Shown here: piece after piece, positions 9,237 to 21,088 of the stretch
Layout of the letters: each line of letters opens with the position of its first letter
How positions within the stretch are numbered: position 1 is the stretch's first letter
Assembly (NCBI GenBank): GCA_963922205.1
Contig: CAWUHX010000123.1
Location: 806,001 to 870,000 of the forward strand
Length of the DNA stretch: 64,000 nt
Reading direction: 5' to 3'
From: Romanomermis culicivorax
Taxonomy: Eukaryota; Nematoda; Enoplea; Mermithida; Mermithidae
Position numbers and translations under genes: made by a program
Notes under the pieces: model-generated
What the model was told of the DNA's origin: nothing
The model's database searches: none
Seen by the model: only the letters and a program-made list of their open reading frames with translations

Positions 9237-12200
9237 ATGACCAACGAGAGTTCTTCTTCGGCCATTACGGATTTAGAGAAAAAAATAATTCGTCAAGTTG
9301 AAGTAAGTGTTTCCCTACCCTAGCCATACCATAGGAACATACCTGTAAGAGGTCCGCCCAGCGTTTTTTTTGTGCACGGACATTTGTGCCAATCGGCACA
9401 AGAGGCCAAAAAAATTTGTGCCAATGGCACAAAAATTTTTTTTTTACTAGAGACATACTGAAAACTGCGGAAAAGTTTTAGGCCAAAAGTTTGATAAAAA
9501 GTTAACGTATAATGCATTAATTTTTTGTAAAAATCGTGCCCAACCTATCTTTCAGCTAACCATGTCAGTGAGAAAAGAAAAAACTGTGCAACAAAATAGT
9601 TCACGAAATCCCAAAAAGAAATGGAATGCTGAGACAATTTAAATAGCTCTAGAATTGTTCAGGAAGTTCAAATTGATTTAATTTTCGACTACGAACGAAT
9701 ATCTATGTTATGTATATTTAACAACCACGTAAAGACTAGAGAAAATAGTAGAAAATCGTGTTAATTTTCGATCGAAACATTGTATCATTATCAACGATAT
9801 CGACTTTTCTATTTGAATCAATCAAACACAAAAAGAATTTCAGTTTTAAATCCGAATCTGACTGAATGAAGAGAGAATATTCAGAATTTCTTTTCACTCA
9901 TCAGTCTTGACAGCCTATAAAGTTTGCTGCAACGATACTAATACACTAATCGAAGAGAAATCGTTTGCGTTCGGGTCAAATATACGAATGGGAAATATTA
10001 TATTCGTTGATTCGGCGCGAAGCGCCGAAAAAATTCTGCATTTTCAGCCCCTAAAACGTCTAAAAATCAAACAAATTTAATGTCTGATCAGCCAAAAAAT
10101 TTGTGCCAATTGGCACAAACGCTCAAAATTTTTTGTGCCATTCCAAATTTTTTTGTGCCAAAAACCATGTTTTGGCACAAAAAAAAACACTGTCCGCCGA
10201 CCAGTTGGGGGGGGGGGGGGGTCGAAAAAAGTCGAAATTTTTCAAGAAAGGCCAAAAAACATACACTTTTTTGCAAATTTTTAAAGTTTTTCACAAACTG
10301 GGGGGGTTGGGTATATGGTTGGCCAAGTTGACGGGGTCCCCTCCCCAACCCCCACACATGTAGGACCTCCAACCAGTTGTGGGGGGGGGGGTAGAAAAAA
10401 GTCGAGATTTTTCCCAAAAAAGGCCAGAAAACATACACTTTTTTGCAAATTTTTTTAATTTTTTCCAAACTGGGGGGGGGGGGGGTGGTAAATGATTTTG
10501 GGTACAGGGTTGGCCAAGTTGGGGGGTCCCCCCCCCAACCCTCCAAGTACATGGCCCAACCCCCCCCCCAATTACAGGTATGCATAGGAATAGGACCTGT
10601 AAAGACCTCCGATCGGCATACACCTGTAAGAAAGAGGTCACTGCCCAGCGAGTTTTGTCTGTCATCAATTTGATTGAGTTTAATGTAACTGATGAAAAAC
10701 GAAACGATCATTTGTAAAATATCATAATCAAAAAATTTTGTTGTGTCAACAACTGAAACACTTGCTCTCCTCTCCAGTACCATACATTTTTCTTCCTTGC
10801 TCTCAGAATCGTCAGCTTTTTGAGAAAGTACTACAATTTTCGATTCCTAACATACGGTTCATGAGGAAAAATTGCTTTTCTCTATGAAAACGATGATAAT
10901 TCTGTTATGAAATTTTTCGCTCACGAGCACCCTAAGCTACAGAGTGTGCAAAAGAAAATAACTGAGTAATTAAGTCTAACTTTTTGAAATTTTCCAGTAA
11001 ATTTTTGATAAAGACGTACAAAATGCTACGTGACTAACTTTGTTCCGTACATGAGAATCAACAATATCAATACATGTTTGACTATAACAGCTGAAGAGCA
11101 CAAAAACACAACGAAATTTAAAATGGTTGTCTGCACGTGTTCTGCCCACCGTTTCTTCCTCTCCTCGAAGATGTTTTCCACATGAGAACCGAACCCCAAA
11201 TTTTTTTCTCATTTTCCAAAAATTTTCCGCATTTAAAAAAATCGTTTATAATGTGGCCACGGATGCTTTTTCTTGTATTTTACGACAATACCCAAAGATG
11301 ATGTTTTTGGAGTCAGTAACCTGCAAAAATGGCGAAAAAATTGAGAAAATTTTGGTCGGGTAGCCAAATTGAGCTGACAAATAATATATTCTGCAGGAGC
11401 AGTAAGCATATTAACGATCGAGTCCTCATGAATTTATCCGCTAGTATTAACATTTTTGTGGTTTCTAGGATTAGAATTATCCTAGAATTAGAGATTAGAA
11501 TTAAATTAGATTCTTGTAGTAAGGAACAACTGACTGTGGACAATATTGTTTTATATATGACACAAAATTGTATATGGGTGATGAGACAAGGTTATGAAAA
11601 GAATGATAGATTGGAAGATATTTGGGAATTATTTAGGAAAAATATGCAAAAAATTGTGCTTAGACTTTTTAAAATCATGGACCATAATGCTTTTCAGGAT
11701 TACTTTTTAAAGCACAAGGTTGTCATAATTAGTAGGCTTGATAAAACTGTGATTACTTTTTGAATCAAGAACTTTTATTTCCTTAATATATATTTTTCAG
11801 TTCACATAAGATGTATTTTATTTTTCATTTGTTAATCATTATTTGAAAATCGGGTCGTGCATATTTAATTGCATAATTTCGTTTCCGGCGTAAATTATTT
11901 TTTATGGCCGTCTTAAAGTTGTTTTTTGTACATGCCTCATTTTGCTCATTCAGGATATCAACTCGTCAGTTGAAAAAATAGAATTATTCAATTTTATTTA
12001 TCTCTAATTTTCGGATTTTCACTTCCTAAAATTTCTAATTTCTAAAATTTCAAAAATCCTGCAAAATAAACCTTCGCAATGTTAAGAAATAAATTAAAAT
12101 CAAACTGTGAAAGTGTGAATTGTTTATCATTCCGGCGCGATGTGCGGGAAAAATTTTTGAGTTTTAAATTCTAAAACGCCGGAAAATAAATCTCTGCAAA

Positions 12201-15200
12201 TAATATTCCTAAATGAAAATTCTGAAATTGCATTCTAGAATAATGTGTTGAATCTTCATCGTCTATAAATCCAAGAACGTTTGAAAAATTCCAAGCCTCG
12301 GGAGGAAAAATTGAGAAAATTGATGAAAAATCTCAATTTTCGGCGAAATACTGAATATTAACGAGTACAATTCAAGACAGCGTAAGCGTAACTCAATTGA
12401 TGTAAACTGTTAAGGGTATATTAGTAAGTGGAAGTAGATATGCTAACGGCCGCGCCTGAGAGAAAATAATGATTATTATATCTATGACCGGCGCGTTGCG
12501 CCGGAAATTTTTGAGATTGTGATCTTTTAAAGTCTATCAAAATGCTGCTTTCCGGTTTTTAATTCCCCAAAATTTTTTCGACAATGAGAACCATGCCTTA
12601 AATTTTTTTCCTCGTGCAGGTTTCACTCTGAAGCTAGTCCACTGGGCATAAATTATTTTATTATACTCGACCGTCAGTTTGTTTACATGTTGTTTTTTCG
12701 CAGTACTGGTCTTCTTTTTAATCAAAAAACGACGTTGAGGTTGTAAATTCTAATTATCAAAATAGGTTTTGTACTTGTAAAAGTAGGGTTTTTGCTTTTA
12801 AACTCAAGACAAAAACTGAAAATTTTAACAGGCACCTACTTTGTTTGGTATAACTAGGGCCGTGGTAAAATATTTTTTAGACTGTATTTGATTTTGGCGA
12901 TTCTCCATGCTAGCCAACACGGATTCTCATTCCTCTATTAGATTGTTCGATGAAGAATCAGATAATTGCTCAAAATTTTTACAATCATCGCATAATTTTC
13001 TAGATTGAATAAGTTTAAGATAAAAATATGTTACATCCACGATCTTTACAGATATTAGCTTCATTATCTTTTGTTTTAGTTCCAGAATAATGTCAGAAAA
13101 AACTAGCTATGACAAAACAATAATCTAATTTCTTTCATTTTTTATCGGGATAAGCATCAAACTCGCCAAACAAAATATGAGTCTTCTTGTTGAGGCTTGG
13201 ACTTGGCCAACCACCCATGATTAGTTTGCATCAAATCGGATTTGACGACAAATAATAAAAATCAATTGAATTTACTTTCTCTGTACTTTTACGTATACTT
13301 CTAAGCATACGTGCACAGCAAATAAATTCTGCTCGGGGTCAGCCAAGACAAGGGGTGGAATACAAAATGTTTTTTGTGCTTGATAACGATCATAAGTAAG
13401 GTCTAAGAATTCTAACATCCAAGCAGCATATTTTTCAGCCAGATATGTGAAATTATTTGCATTGACCGCACTTTTTAAAGTTTTCATGTTACTTCTTTGG
13501 AATCAAGTATGCCTTGTTTAGAAAAATTGTCCAACTACAGCATCATTTTCATTTTTATGACAACTTTCTCTTCTCTGTTGCTTATTTTCCTTCGTCACCT
13601 TTTCGACCATTGCCGAGGGGGGGGGGTAAAATCTGATGGGAATCATGTGCTTGTAAGTATATCATGAAATTCATACATGTAGCTAAGCCATACTTGCGTA
13701 CGGCCCTACTTCGGAGGTGTCAGTATTACTTACGTATTCTATGTACAGGAAGTATATATTCCGCTTGAGATGAGAAAAATGGTGGTAAATCCTTAACGGA
13801 CGTTTTCTACAATTTTACCACCACGACATTTTTGATATATTTGATGTACATATCAGTCATTTCTTAGGCTTAGGCTTAGTGTTTATGATAGAAAATTAAT
13901 CAAATGTCGAGGTGATAAACTCGTAGAAGAGAAAATTTGGATCCTTTTAAAAATACAGCATTTTGTGTGCAAAACAAGCATTTTTGACGTTTTTTTGAAA
14001 AATCTCGAAAAATACATTTTATGAAAAGCCAATATGTCGGTTTGATTCCTCGTGCAAAATATGATGCATCTTGAAATTTCTGCGATTCATTGTCGTGCAT
14101 CACGTTCGGAGGTAATAATTTTTTCAACTGGTAACAAATTTTTTCAAGATTTTTTCGAGCGGCTCTTCTCGTATTCCGTATAAGACTTTACCTTTGGACC
14201 TTTTAAACCTTTGGATATTCTCTCGAATTTTCCGCTACGACGAAAATATAAATACATTGTGCTGCTTTTGTCTCCTCCGTGTAAAACTAATTCGAAACTT
14301 TTTTTAGACTTCGGAATGCCAATTTTCAAAAGCAACCTTAGTAACAAATTTATACTTTCGAACGGTAATCCATGTCTCGCACCAAGTTCAAACCAGATAC
14401 ATAAACAAAGAACAAACAACAAACATTTGTCATTGGAATTGAGTACAGTAAAAAGTCGATAAGTTTGCCGACCAATCGAATTGATGACAGATCTCACTGG
14501 GCAATGCTTAGTTAAGAGGTCCAACCAGATCAGGTGGGGTAAACACAAAATTTTGGGGTGGGGGTCCCGAAATTCCCAAAATTTTTGGGATGGGGTCCCC
14601 AAAAATTCCAAAAAAGTCCTAAACGAAAATTTTTCCAAAAAGGTCTAAAAAAGCCACTTTTTCTTAATTTTTTCGGGTTGGGGATCCCAACGTTGGGGTA
14701 TAGAGTTCTATCAAGTTGAGGGTGATCCCCTCCCTCCTCCCCCCCCAATCACAGGTATGCTGGTCGATTTGTGGAGGGTAAACTCCGGTATTTCGGCACT
14801 TATGCATTTTAGCGACCCCTGAAATTTTCCCAATTTTTTTACGTATAAGGTATATACGGCGTGTGTGTATAGCCAACGTACGCTATCTACCTGTTGCTGG
14901 AAATAAAATTAATTTTTGTTTTTTAGATTTCATTAATTATTTTTCTTTTTTTTCATCCATGTTTCATTAAATTAATTGGTTCAGTTTTGAAGGAAAATTA
15001 CTTTTACTGTATTTTCTATTTTTCAGTATTATTTCGGAGACATGAATCTACCAAAAGACAAATTTTTACAAGAGGAAATAAAGAAAGACGACGGATGTAA
15101 GTATATTGACGGTATAAATGTCAACGTCGAGTAGGCATGATGCAACGGGTATATACCTGAACCTTGATATCGGGTACCCGACAGGGCTTTTTACACTTTT

Positions 15201-18200
15201 TCTTGACAGGCCGATTGGTTCCTAGGGTCAAAATTTTACAGGCCAATCCGGATTTCAACAAGTCAAAACTAAAAAGTTTGTAAACGAATGTGGGAGTATA
15301 AAAACAATGCTTTTTTCAACAAATTTATTCAAAAACACTCTTGAAAATCAATGTAGAAGCCCACATTACGGATCAATCAAATTAAAAGGGTGACTAAAGT
15401 AACTTATTCGGCGCCTAGCGCTAAAAAAATTTGATTCCGAGGCCTCTAAAACGTCGGAAAATCAATTTTTTAGCGCAGTTTTCTGCAACTACCGATGATC
15501 GATCGTGATGCTTTCCCCATTCGGTTGGCGGAAGCGTTCAAACATTTGTCTAACATTTTCGATCTAATATATTTAGAGCCAGTAATTTATCAATCATAAA
15601 TATTTATGATTGTTTTCAAACGTATAAAGCATAAAAAATGCGATAGGTATTTTACTTCGGACTCGGATATCGGTAATTGATGCCGGCGCTTAGCATCGGA
15701 AGAAATTTTTGGATTTTGATATTCTATAGCATTGGGAAATGAATATTTGTAATACCTATTTCCTGAATGAAACGTGTAATTTTTCAGTGATTTTAACATA
15801 ATTCAAAAATTAAGCAAGCAACAAAGAATTTTGGTTGCTTCTTCAGACTGTAGAAGTTCTGCCATTTTCCCATGCTGATAATGTCTTAATCATTTTCCAA
15901 ATGCAAAAAGTTATGTTCACAAAAGTCGGAAATTCTAGAAGACCACAAAACGATTTTGTGAAAATAATCTAGAAAAATCTAGGTTTTCGTCAAACATGCG
16001 AAAACAATACAAGGTTAAACATTCATCAATAACATGCTGATGTCTAAAAGCTGTAAGCATAAGTTAGATATACATGCAAGTGGGGATTTTGGGGGAGGGC
16101 GGCCGTCCCCCCCCCCGAAACTTTTGAAATACGATTTTTTTCTGTATACAGGCAAATTTGAAAATTTTTTGATTTTTTTTTCTGGAAAAATACTCAATTT
16201 TGAGCACCGCTGCCCCCCTGAAAAAAATTTCTGGATCCGCCACTGCATGTATGTACAGCATATAAATTCTGCTGGGGGTCAGCCAAGACAGGGGGGTCGA
16301 ATACAACTTTTTTTTCGTTTTTGATAATAAAAGAAAGGTCTTCTAACATCCGAGCAGTTGCTTACACAGCACTTTTTAAAGTTATAATGTTACTCCCTTG
16401 GAATCAAGTATGCTTTGTTCGGAAAAATTGCTAAACTACGGCATCATTTTCATTTTTATGACGCTTTTCTCTTTTCTCTTGCTCATTTTCCTTCGTCAAC
16501 TTCCCAATCATTGCTGGGGAGTCAAATCTGCTGGAGGTCAAAAGCCTCCAAACCTCCCACGTGCATGTATGAAGCTAGGCGCACAACAGAAATGATACCA
16601 AAAATCATAAATGATTTGAAATCCGGCGCGAAGATGCGGAAAATTTTCGGTATTTTTTTTAACGCATGGAAGTGCATTTCCGGACAGAAAACTCACCTAA
16701 TCAAATGTGTCGTTAGGCTCTAATTTTTATAAGCCAATTTGGCTTGTGCCCCTGAATTTTTAGGAGCCCATAAGAATTATTAGGAGCCGTGGCTCTTAAT
16801 TGGTCTAAAAAGACCCTGGTACCAAAGCTCAAATTACAGAACGCGGGCAAAATAAAAGTAAGGCAAGAGGTAACGTAACCCATGTTTAACTCGTCATTTT
16901 ACCCGCCTTTTACTCGCAATTTTACCCATGACTTTATCCGTTTTTACCCACTTATAACTTGGAAACAAGCGCGGATTTAGGGGGGGGGGGGGGCGGCCGC
17001 CCCCCCCCCCCCGAATCTTTTGAAATACGTTTTTTTTCTGTATACCTATAGGCAAATTTGAAAATTTGTTGGAATTTTTTTTGGAAAAATACTTGATTTT
17101 GAGCATCGCCCCCCCCCACCAAAAAAAATACTGGATCCGCCACTGCTTGGAAATTTACCCGACTTTTTTAGTTTTCGTATTACAGAACGTAGGTAAATGG
17201 CGGATTACCCAACCCACTGTTTCTATATATGTTTTTCATGGTGAGCTTGTTTTAAATCATATCAACAGTGTATCCCATCCCAAAACTAAAATGCCGATAT
17301 CTCACAATTGAACATTTCTTACAGTTCAAAGCAATAGCATGTCTCATTACCATGCGCTACTTCCCCGATTATGTGAGCCATCCGCTCATGCTTCTGTTAC
17401 TGCAGTTATCTTGAAATAATTCTTTTGCCTTACTGTATTGTGTGCGGGAATGATTCACACAAAGGAATTTTCTTATATGATTACCTTGAGCGTAAGGGGG
17501 TACTGGTTTGCTTGATAATCACTATTTACATTTCGCCATGCGTTAGAGTGATGAACTCATCGTGTTTTTTGATTGCAACTTCTAATACCATAATAGACAA
17601 GCCATATTTTACATTTTTACGATTTTCCGCTAAACAAAATGTCACATAGGAGTAGGACTAGAAATTTATAAAACTTGACAACAATTTTTGAGTAAAAAAT
17701 TCTTCAGTAACGACTTTGTGCAAACAGTTTTAACGTCCTAATTCTAATTCTAGTCTAATTCTTGACATTTTTCGATTTATAAGCATTTTATAAAAAAGCA
17801 GACTATTGTACATTTAAGTTGTTATGCAATTGATGGTATTTGTTTATTAACTCAAAACCCGTTAGAGTTATTGTTTTTTGGAGCATTTTCTGGCAGATTT
17901 TTACTCGACTTTTATTTACCTACGATTTTACCCACTATTTCACTTTTACTCACCCACGTTTAACCAACTTTTTGCAATTTGGGCCTAAGGATGCAGCAGC
18001 GGTTACTCAAATCCAAATGTCGGGTACCCAAGCCATTTTCTGCTATTCGTACCAAACCAACAATTTTCTCTGGTTTGTATGAGACTTTTTGAGCAGTTAT
18101 ATTCCTGAAACTCAATTTATCTGATTTACTTTTCCATGTTTGTAATCGCATTTTCATCTCATCTCGTAGTAGATGAAAATGCAAAAATGGCGTCCCCAGG

Positions 18201-21033
18201 CCTGTAGGCAGGGGGGTTGGGGGCAATGGCCCCCCGAAATGTTTGAAGTGTTAAAAAAAGGCAAAGGTGGACCTTTGGTTTTTTTTCAAGTCAAGTCAGA
18301 AAAAAGAAGGCCAAGTCAGAAATGCCAATTTTATAGTAAATTGAGTGAAAAAAATGTGTGGGCTCCCCAAAAAAAATTTCTGGCTACAGGCCTGGGGGTC
18401 CCTATGGCTAGTGATATGGCCGCCGATTTCTGGAGAGGGGTTCCTTATCACTTCCCCCCAATTACATGTATGATTTATACAGCTTTCATATTGGAATGTG
18501 AACGCAAAAAACTTATTCGCCAACATTCTAGAATATTTCAAAATCTAGAAGTTAAAGTCGTAAACACCGTGGGCAACATTTTGGGCATGGTTTTCACGTG
18601 GAAAAAAAAATTCGACGAAAAGGCAATTTTACGTGGTCATCAACAGACATGCACGGCAAGGATTTTCCAGAGGAGATGGTCCTCGGACTATTCATCGAGG
18701 GGGGCGGGGAAGCAGAAAACAAAAAGATTGCTCCACAGCATGTTTTTCACATAAAATCTTCATAAAAAACATCAAAAAATGTCTTCGGAAAGGTTCAGAG
18801 AGTGTTACGTATTGTGTGCTTGTATGGTCATCAAGATTCGAAGCAAAAAGGGAATAATATTAAGAAATACGTAGGATAGTATGGAAATTTTTTGCATTTC
18901 CGTACGGTACTGACCGACCAGTACGGAAAAAAATCCCTCAATACAAGTATGCATGCCGTAATACTTTAAAAAATCTCGCCTGTCTCCATGGAATTACCCG
19001 GATCCGAGTGAACGAAATAGTAGTATCCAAACCGAATAAATCTAAATTCTATACCCGTTGCGTCCCTAGCTTTCGGTGGGTGTTCTGTAATAATTTGAGT
19101 CGGACTTTGCTTTAGAAATCACTAAAGCTGTTTTTCCTTTTCTCTATCAATCAACAATAATTCAGTCAATTCGTTCAGGGATACCACTGCAAGTTCTATT
19201 GACTTTTAACCGCGTCAAAGCATTGACAACAGATGTCGACGTCATAATTGCCGCCCTTGCGAAGTCTGAAGATCAACTTTTAGAAATAAGCGAAGATAAA
19301 ACTAAGATTCGCCGATCCAAATCGAAACCTTTGCCCGAAAATCGTCTGGAATTTTGGAAACAAGCGAAAGATCGCACGCTATACGTCGTAAATTAATTTT
19401 CCTTTGTTTAATTTTCATTTCTCCATTATATTTCTTGTTCAGAAAGGCTTCCCACAAGGAATCAAATTTGACGAATTGATGGAATTTTTCGAAAAACATG
19501 GTAAAGTCGAAAATTTGTTCATGAGACGGCTACGTGACGAGAAGAAAACTTTCAAAGTTAGTACTTCAGCTGAATGTATTTTATCAGTTGTTCTTCGAAA
19601 AAAGTTATTCTGTTTTAGGGATCCGTTTTCATAACTTTCATGACCAATGAGCTTTGCAAATCATTTTTGGAAAGCGGTCCTACGAAATACGACGAAACAG
19701 ACTTGATAAAGCTTTTTGAGTAAGCGCCATAATGACGAGAAAATTACTTATAAATAAGTTTTTAACTGTAATACGTTTTGTAAAAGAAATCAAGTTCTGA
19801 TAAAATGAAAATTCGCGGGGTAGGAAGCAACATTTCGCTCAATTTTAACTTCATCTTATTTTTAGAAGCGTTTACCACAATCAGAAAAGCGAAGAGCGAC
19901 GAAAAGCTAAAGAACAGAAACAGAAAGATACCGCTGCTGCTAAACAGCATCAGAAAAATAAAAACGCAGACAATTGCAAGAATGAAGAGAAAGTCGGTCT
20001 AAAACATGCAATTTTATTATTTTTTCATTAAATATAAGGAAGTTTCTAGGAATTCACTTATAAAACGGGTATCGTTATTCACATCAAAGATTTAGATGAG
20101 GTGAAAGACGCCGATCGCGATACTATTAAAGAATTAATTAATAAATACGGCGAAGTTGATTGGATTGATTTTAAACGCGGTGATAAAGAGGTTTGTCGTC
20201 AAGCTGTGCCGATTAATTGGTTCTAATTTGGCTTTGATATAAATGCTCAAACTACTAACGCGTCTCATATTTAACTTACAATACTGACAGTTTGTTTGAA
20301 ATTTAACTCAAAATCAAAGAATATCAGACAATATCCGAAATAATAATAAAATAATCATTATCTGTCAAGTTCCGCTACTGAGTTTGTTAATTTTAGGCTT
20401 TCGTACGAGTAAAAGGCGAAGAAAACGCGGCGACCAATGTTCTGGAAAAATTGAAGAAAGAAAGCGACGGAAAATTCATCTACAAAGAAGTAGAATGCCC
20501 GGTCGACGTTTTAAGCGGCGACGACGAAAAAACGTATTGGTTGAAAACGCAGAAAGAAAAACGCGAAGCGTTTGATCGTAAAAATGCTCATAAGAAGAAA
20601 AATAGAAAAGATAAATTCCAACATAAAAAGAAGGGCGGACGAGAAAATGGTCAGAAAAGTGGAGGTAAATTCTTTTTGAATCATAATGTGAATTATCTTG
20701 TTTTTGTCGCATCCGACTGACTTTGATGAATTCTGATTAATATGTAGTAACGACAGGTCAGATTGATCAATGTTTTCTGAAACAGAATTTCATAGTTGTT
20801 CAAATGAACGTGCCCTTTCTTCTAGAAATTGTAGTATTTTGCACCAGATAATTTTTTCTACAAGATTTTATAGTTATTGGTTTTTTGATACCATGTGACG
20901 TGAAAATTTGGCGAATTAGTTTTTGGAGCATACCACTCCCAGATGAAATAGATGTTCTTGATTTATAGGTCACAAACGTCAAGGTGATGATTCTTGTGAT
21001 CAACCAGCCGCTAAGTTCGCCAAAGCAGAATGA
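9237..21033 (+). CDS. SSB: Lupus La protein homolog (La motif plus two RRM domains)
   Basis: La is a nuclear chaperone that binds the UUU-OH 3' ends of RNA polymerase III transcripts such as pre-tRNAs. Nine exons join in frame with GT-AG borders: 9237-9302, 15027-15096, 19179-19387, 19443-19556, 19619-19719, 19866-19992, 20050-20190, 20397-20664 and 20969-21033, giving 386 aa (human La is 408). The La motif contains YYFGDMNLPKDKF at residues 23-35. The residues that bind 3' oligo-U in human La (Q20, Y23, Y24, D33, F35, F55) are all present at the same numbers. RRM1 spans about 112-187 (LYVKGFP, then GSVFITF), followed by a basic helix. The second, xRRM-type domain is about 233-340 (WIDFKRG), followed by a Lys-rich tail. 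Donor 6 (AAA then GTCGGT) is weak but gives the only workable frame. Introns 1 and 2 (5.7 and 4.1 kb) are filled with transposons; the other introns are short. Confidence 0.95.
9338..10582. mobile_element. hAT-like MITE of the CATACCTGTAA family, interrupted by a second element
   Basis: The ends are CATACCTGTAA and its complement TTACAGGTATG. The flanks carry a perfect 8-bp duplication, CATAGGAA, at 9330-9337 and 10583-10590. An 8-bp duplication fits the hAT superfamily. The interior is two similar units rich in G and C runs (about 10200-10370 and 10375-10580), so it looks internally duplicated. It is interrupted at 9359-10192 by another element. It has no coding capacity; the long minus-strand frame here is an artefact of the G-runs. 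Confidence 0.8.
9359..10192. mobile_element. Non-autonomous element of the CAGYGTTTT...GGCACAAA family, copy 1
   Basis: The ends are CAGCGTTTTTTTT and AAAAAAAACACTG, with inverted runs of GTGCCAA and TTGGCAC just inside both ends. TCCGCC occurs on both flanks (9353-9358 and 10193-10198). The 834-bp element is inserted in another MITE. A second copy at 57313-59225 has a clear 8-bp duplication. The interior is AT-rich, non-coding, and contains a GGCGCGAAGCGCC hairpin near 10014-10026. Confidence 0.75.
11148..12620 (-). mobile_element. GGCGC-family non-autonomous element, inverted copy with insertion
   Basis: This is an inverted, diverged relative of the element at 57663-58766. It shares the blocks ACATGAGAACCGAACCC, TCATGAATTTATCCGC, CCGGCGC hairpins and the block with CGGCCGCGCCTGA. 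It lacks clean ends. About 500 bp (11481-11979) are inserted and flanked by an 8-bp direct repeat. No protein is encoded by the element itself. Confidence 0.65.
11481..11979 (+). mobile_element. 499-bp insertion with 8-bp direct repeat, unknown type
   Basis: AGAATTAT occurs at 11473-11480 and again at 11980-11987. The sequence between them is missing from the other copies of the host element, so it is a likely insertion with a target duplication. An open frame of about 90 codons (to 11763) contains charged segments such as GYEKNDRLEDIWELFRKNM. I recognise no family. No clear terminal inverted repeats are visible. Confidence 0.45.
13310..13690 (+). repeat. Dispersed repeat, GGGGTCAGCCAAGACA family
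   Basis: The block near 13320-13360 (AAATTCTGCTCGGGGTCAGC) and the following AT-rich part with a CTTTTCTC/CTTCGTCA segment recur at 16250-16575 (+) and 23990-24385 (-). The first 45 bp also recur at 49500-49545. It is non-coding and looks like a MITE or SINE-like repeat; the exact ends are not defined. Confidence 0.6.
13985..14165. repeat. Repeat shared with 7985-8125
   Basis: CATCTTGAAATTT, a segment with TGCATCACGTTCGGAGGTAA and TTTTTTCAA runs correspond in order to the region at 7985-8125 (CATCTTGAAATTT, ATGTACGAAGGTAA, TTTTTTCAAGTGGTAA). It is a dispersed AT-rich repeat with no coding capacity. Confidence 0.5.
14512..14765. mobile_element. G-rich MITE related to the CATACCTGTAA family
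   Basis: The right end, CCCCCCAATCACAGGTATG, matches the terminal sequence of the hAT-like CATACCTGTAA family. The interior has GGGGT and TCCCC runs and A/T runs like the copies at 9338-10582 and 53750-53935. The left end is degraded (AAGAGGTCCAACCAG). Confidence 0.55.
15180..15395 (+). repeat. Dispersed repeat shared with 43395-43605
   Basis: The two sites share CAAAATTTTACA, ATTTCAACAAG, AAAACTAAAAAGTTTGTAAA, AAAAACACTCT and GTAGAAGCCCACAT in the same order. It is non-coding. The region just after it (15408-15470) carries a GGCGC hairpin module. Confidence 0.6.
16070..16255. mobile_element. MITE of the GGCGGATCCAG type
   Basis: The element has G-runs at one end (GGGGATTTTGGGGGAGGGCG), an AT-rich interior with CTGTATACAGGCAAATTTGAAA, and ends in CTGGATCCGCCACTG. 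The same layout recurs at 16968-17150 and 27243-27490. It is a short non-autonomous DNA transposon without coding capacity. Confidence 0.65.
16250..16575 (+). repeat. Dispersed repeat, GGGGTCAGCCAAGACA family
   Basis: This is the same unit as 13310-13690: AATTCTGCTGGGGGTCAGCC, then the CTTCGTCAACTTC segment, then a Ct-rich end near TACATGCACG. It directly abuts the preceding GGCGGATCCAG MITE. Confidence 0.6.
16968..17150. mobile_element. MITE of the GGCGGATCCAG type
   Basis: It has a run of 14 G and a run of 14 C around GGCCGC at the left, then TTTTGAAATACG, the AT-rich middle and CTGGATCCGCCACTGC at the right. It is closely related to 16070-16255. The long G and C runs can form a strong hairpin. 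Confidence 0.65.
18194..18397. mobile_element. 204-bp element with perfect 14-bp terminal inverted repeats
   Basis: CCCCAGGCCTGTAG at 18194-18207 is the exact reverse complement of CTACAGGCCTGGGG at 18384-18397. The interior is AT-rich with G and C runs and is non-coding. It is immediately followed by another G-rich fragment ending in AATTACATGTATG at about 18478. Confidence 0.75.
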
Positions 21034-21082
21034 TTACGATCTTTTAATTGGAAAAGTTCTTTATTCATGATTGGTGTGTACA

Positions 21083-21088
21083 AATAAA
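21083..21088 (+). terminator. Probable poly(A) signal of the La gene
   Basis: AATAAA lies 50 nt after the stop codon, in TACAAATAAATGG. It is the first canonical signal downstream of the La CDS. Confidence 0.7.

Larger units (their letters stand above)
9303..15026 (+). other. La intron 1, transposon-filled
   Basis: This 5.7-kb intron begins GTAAGT and ends TTTTTCAG. It contains a nested hAT-like pair (9338-10582), an inverted GGCGC-family element with its own insertion (about 11148-12620), a GGGGTCAGCC-family repeat (about 13310-13690), a repeat shared with the upstream intergenic region (13985-14165) and a G-rich element (about 14512-14765). Between these, 10583-11147 and 12621-13309 show only AT-rich sequence in which I recognise nothing. 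Confidence 0.7.
15097..19178 (+). other. La intron 2, transposon-filled
   Basis: This 4.1-kb intron contains a repeat shared with 43395-43605 (15180-15395), two AGTGGCGGATCCAG-type MITEs (16070-16255 and 16968-17150), a GGGGTCAGCC repeat (16250-16575) and a short element with perfect 14-bp TIRs (18194-18397). The AT-rich remainder, such as 15470-16060 and 17160-18190, shows nothing I recognise. Confidence 0.65.

Noticed and set aside
10088..10783. 231-codon minus-strand open frame
   Set aside because: It runs through long G and C homopolymers and repeated units of a hAT-like MITE; the peptide is Pro/Gly/Lys low complexity with no domain.
19805..20002. Alternative frame across La exon 6
   Set aside because: Splicing at 19719/19866 places the exon in another frame, which gives the expected Lys/Gln/Glu-rich linker and continues in phase into the second RRM.
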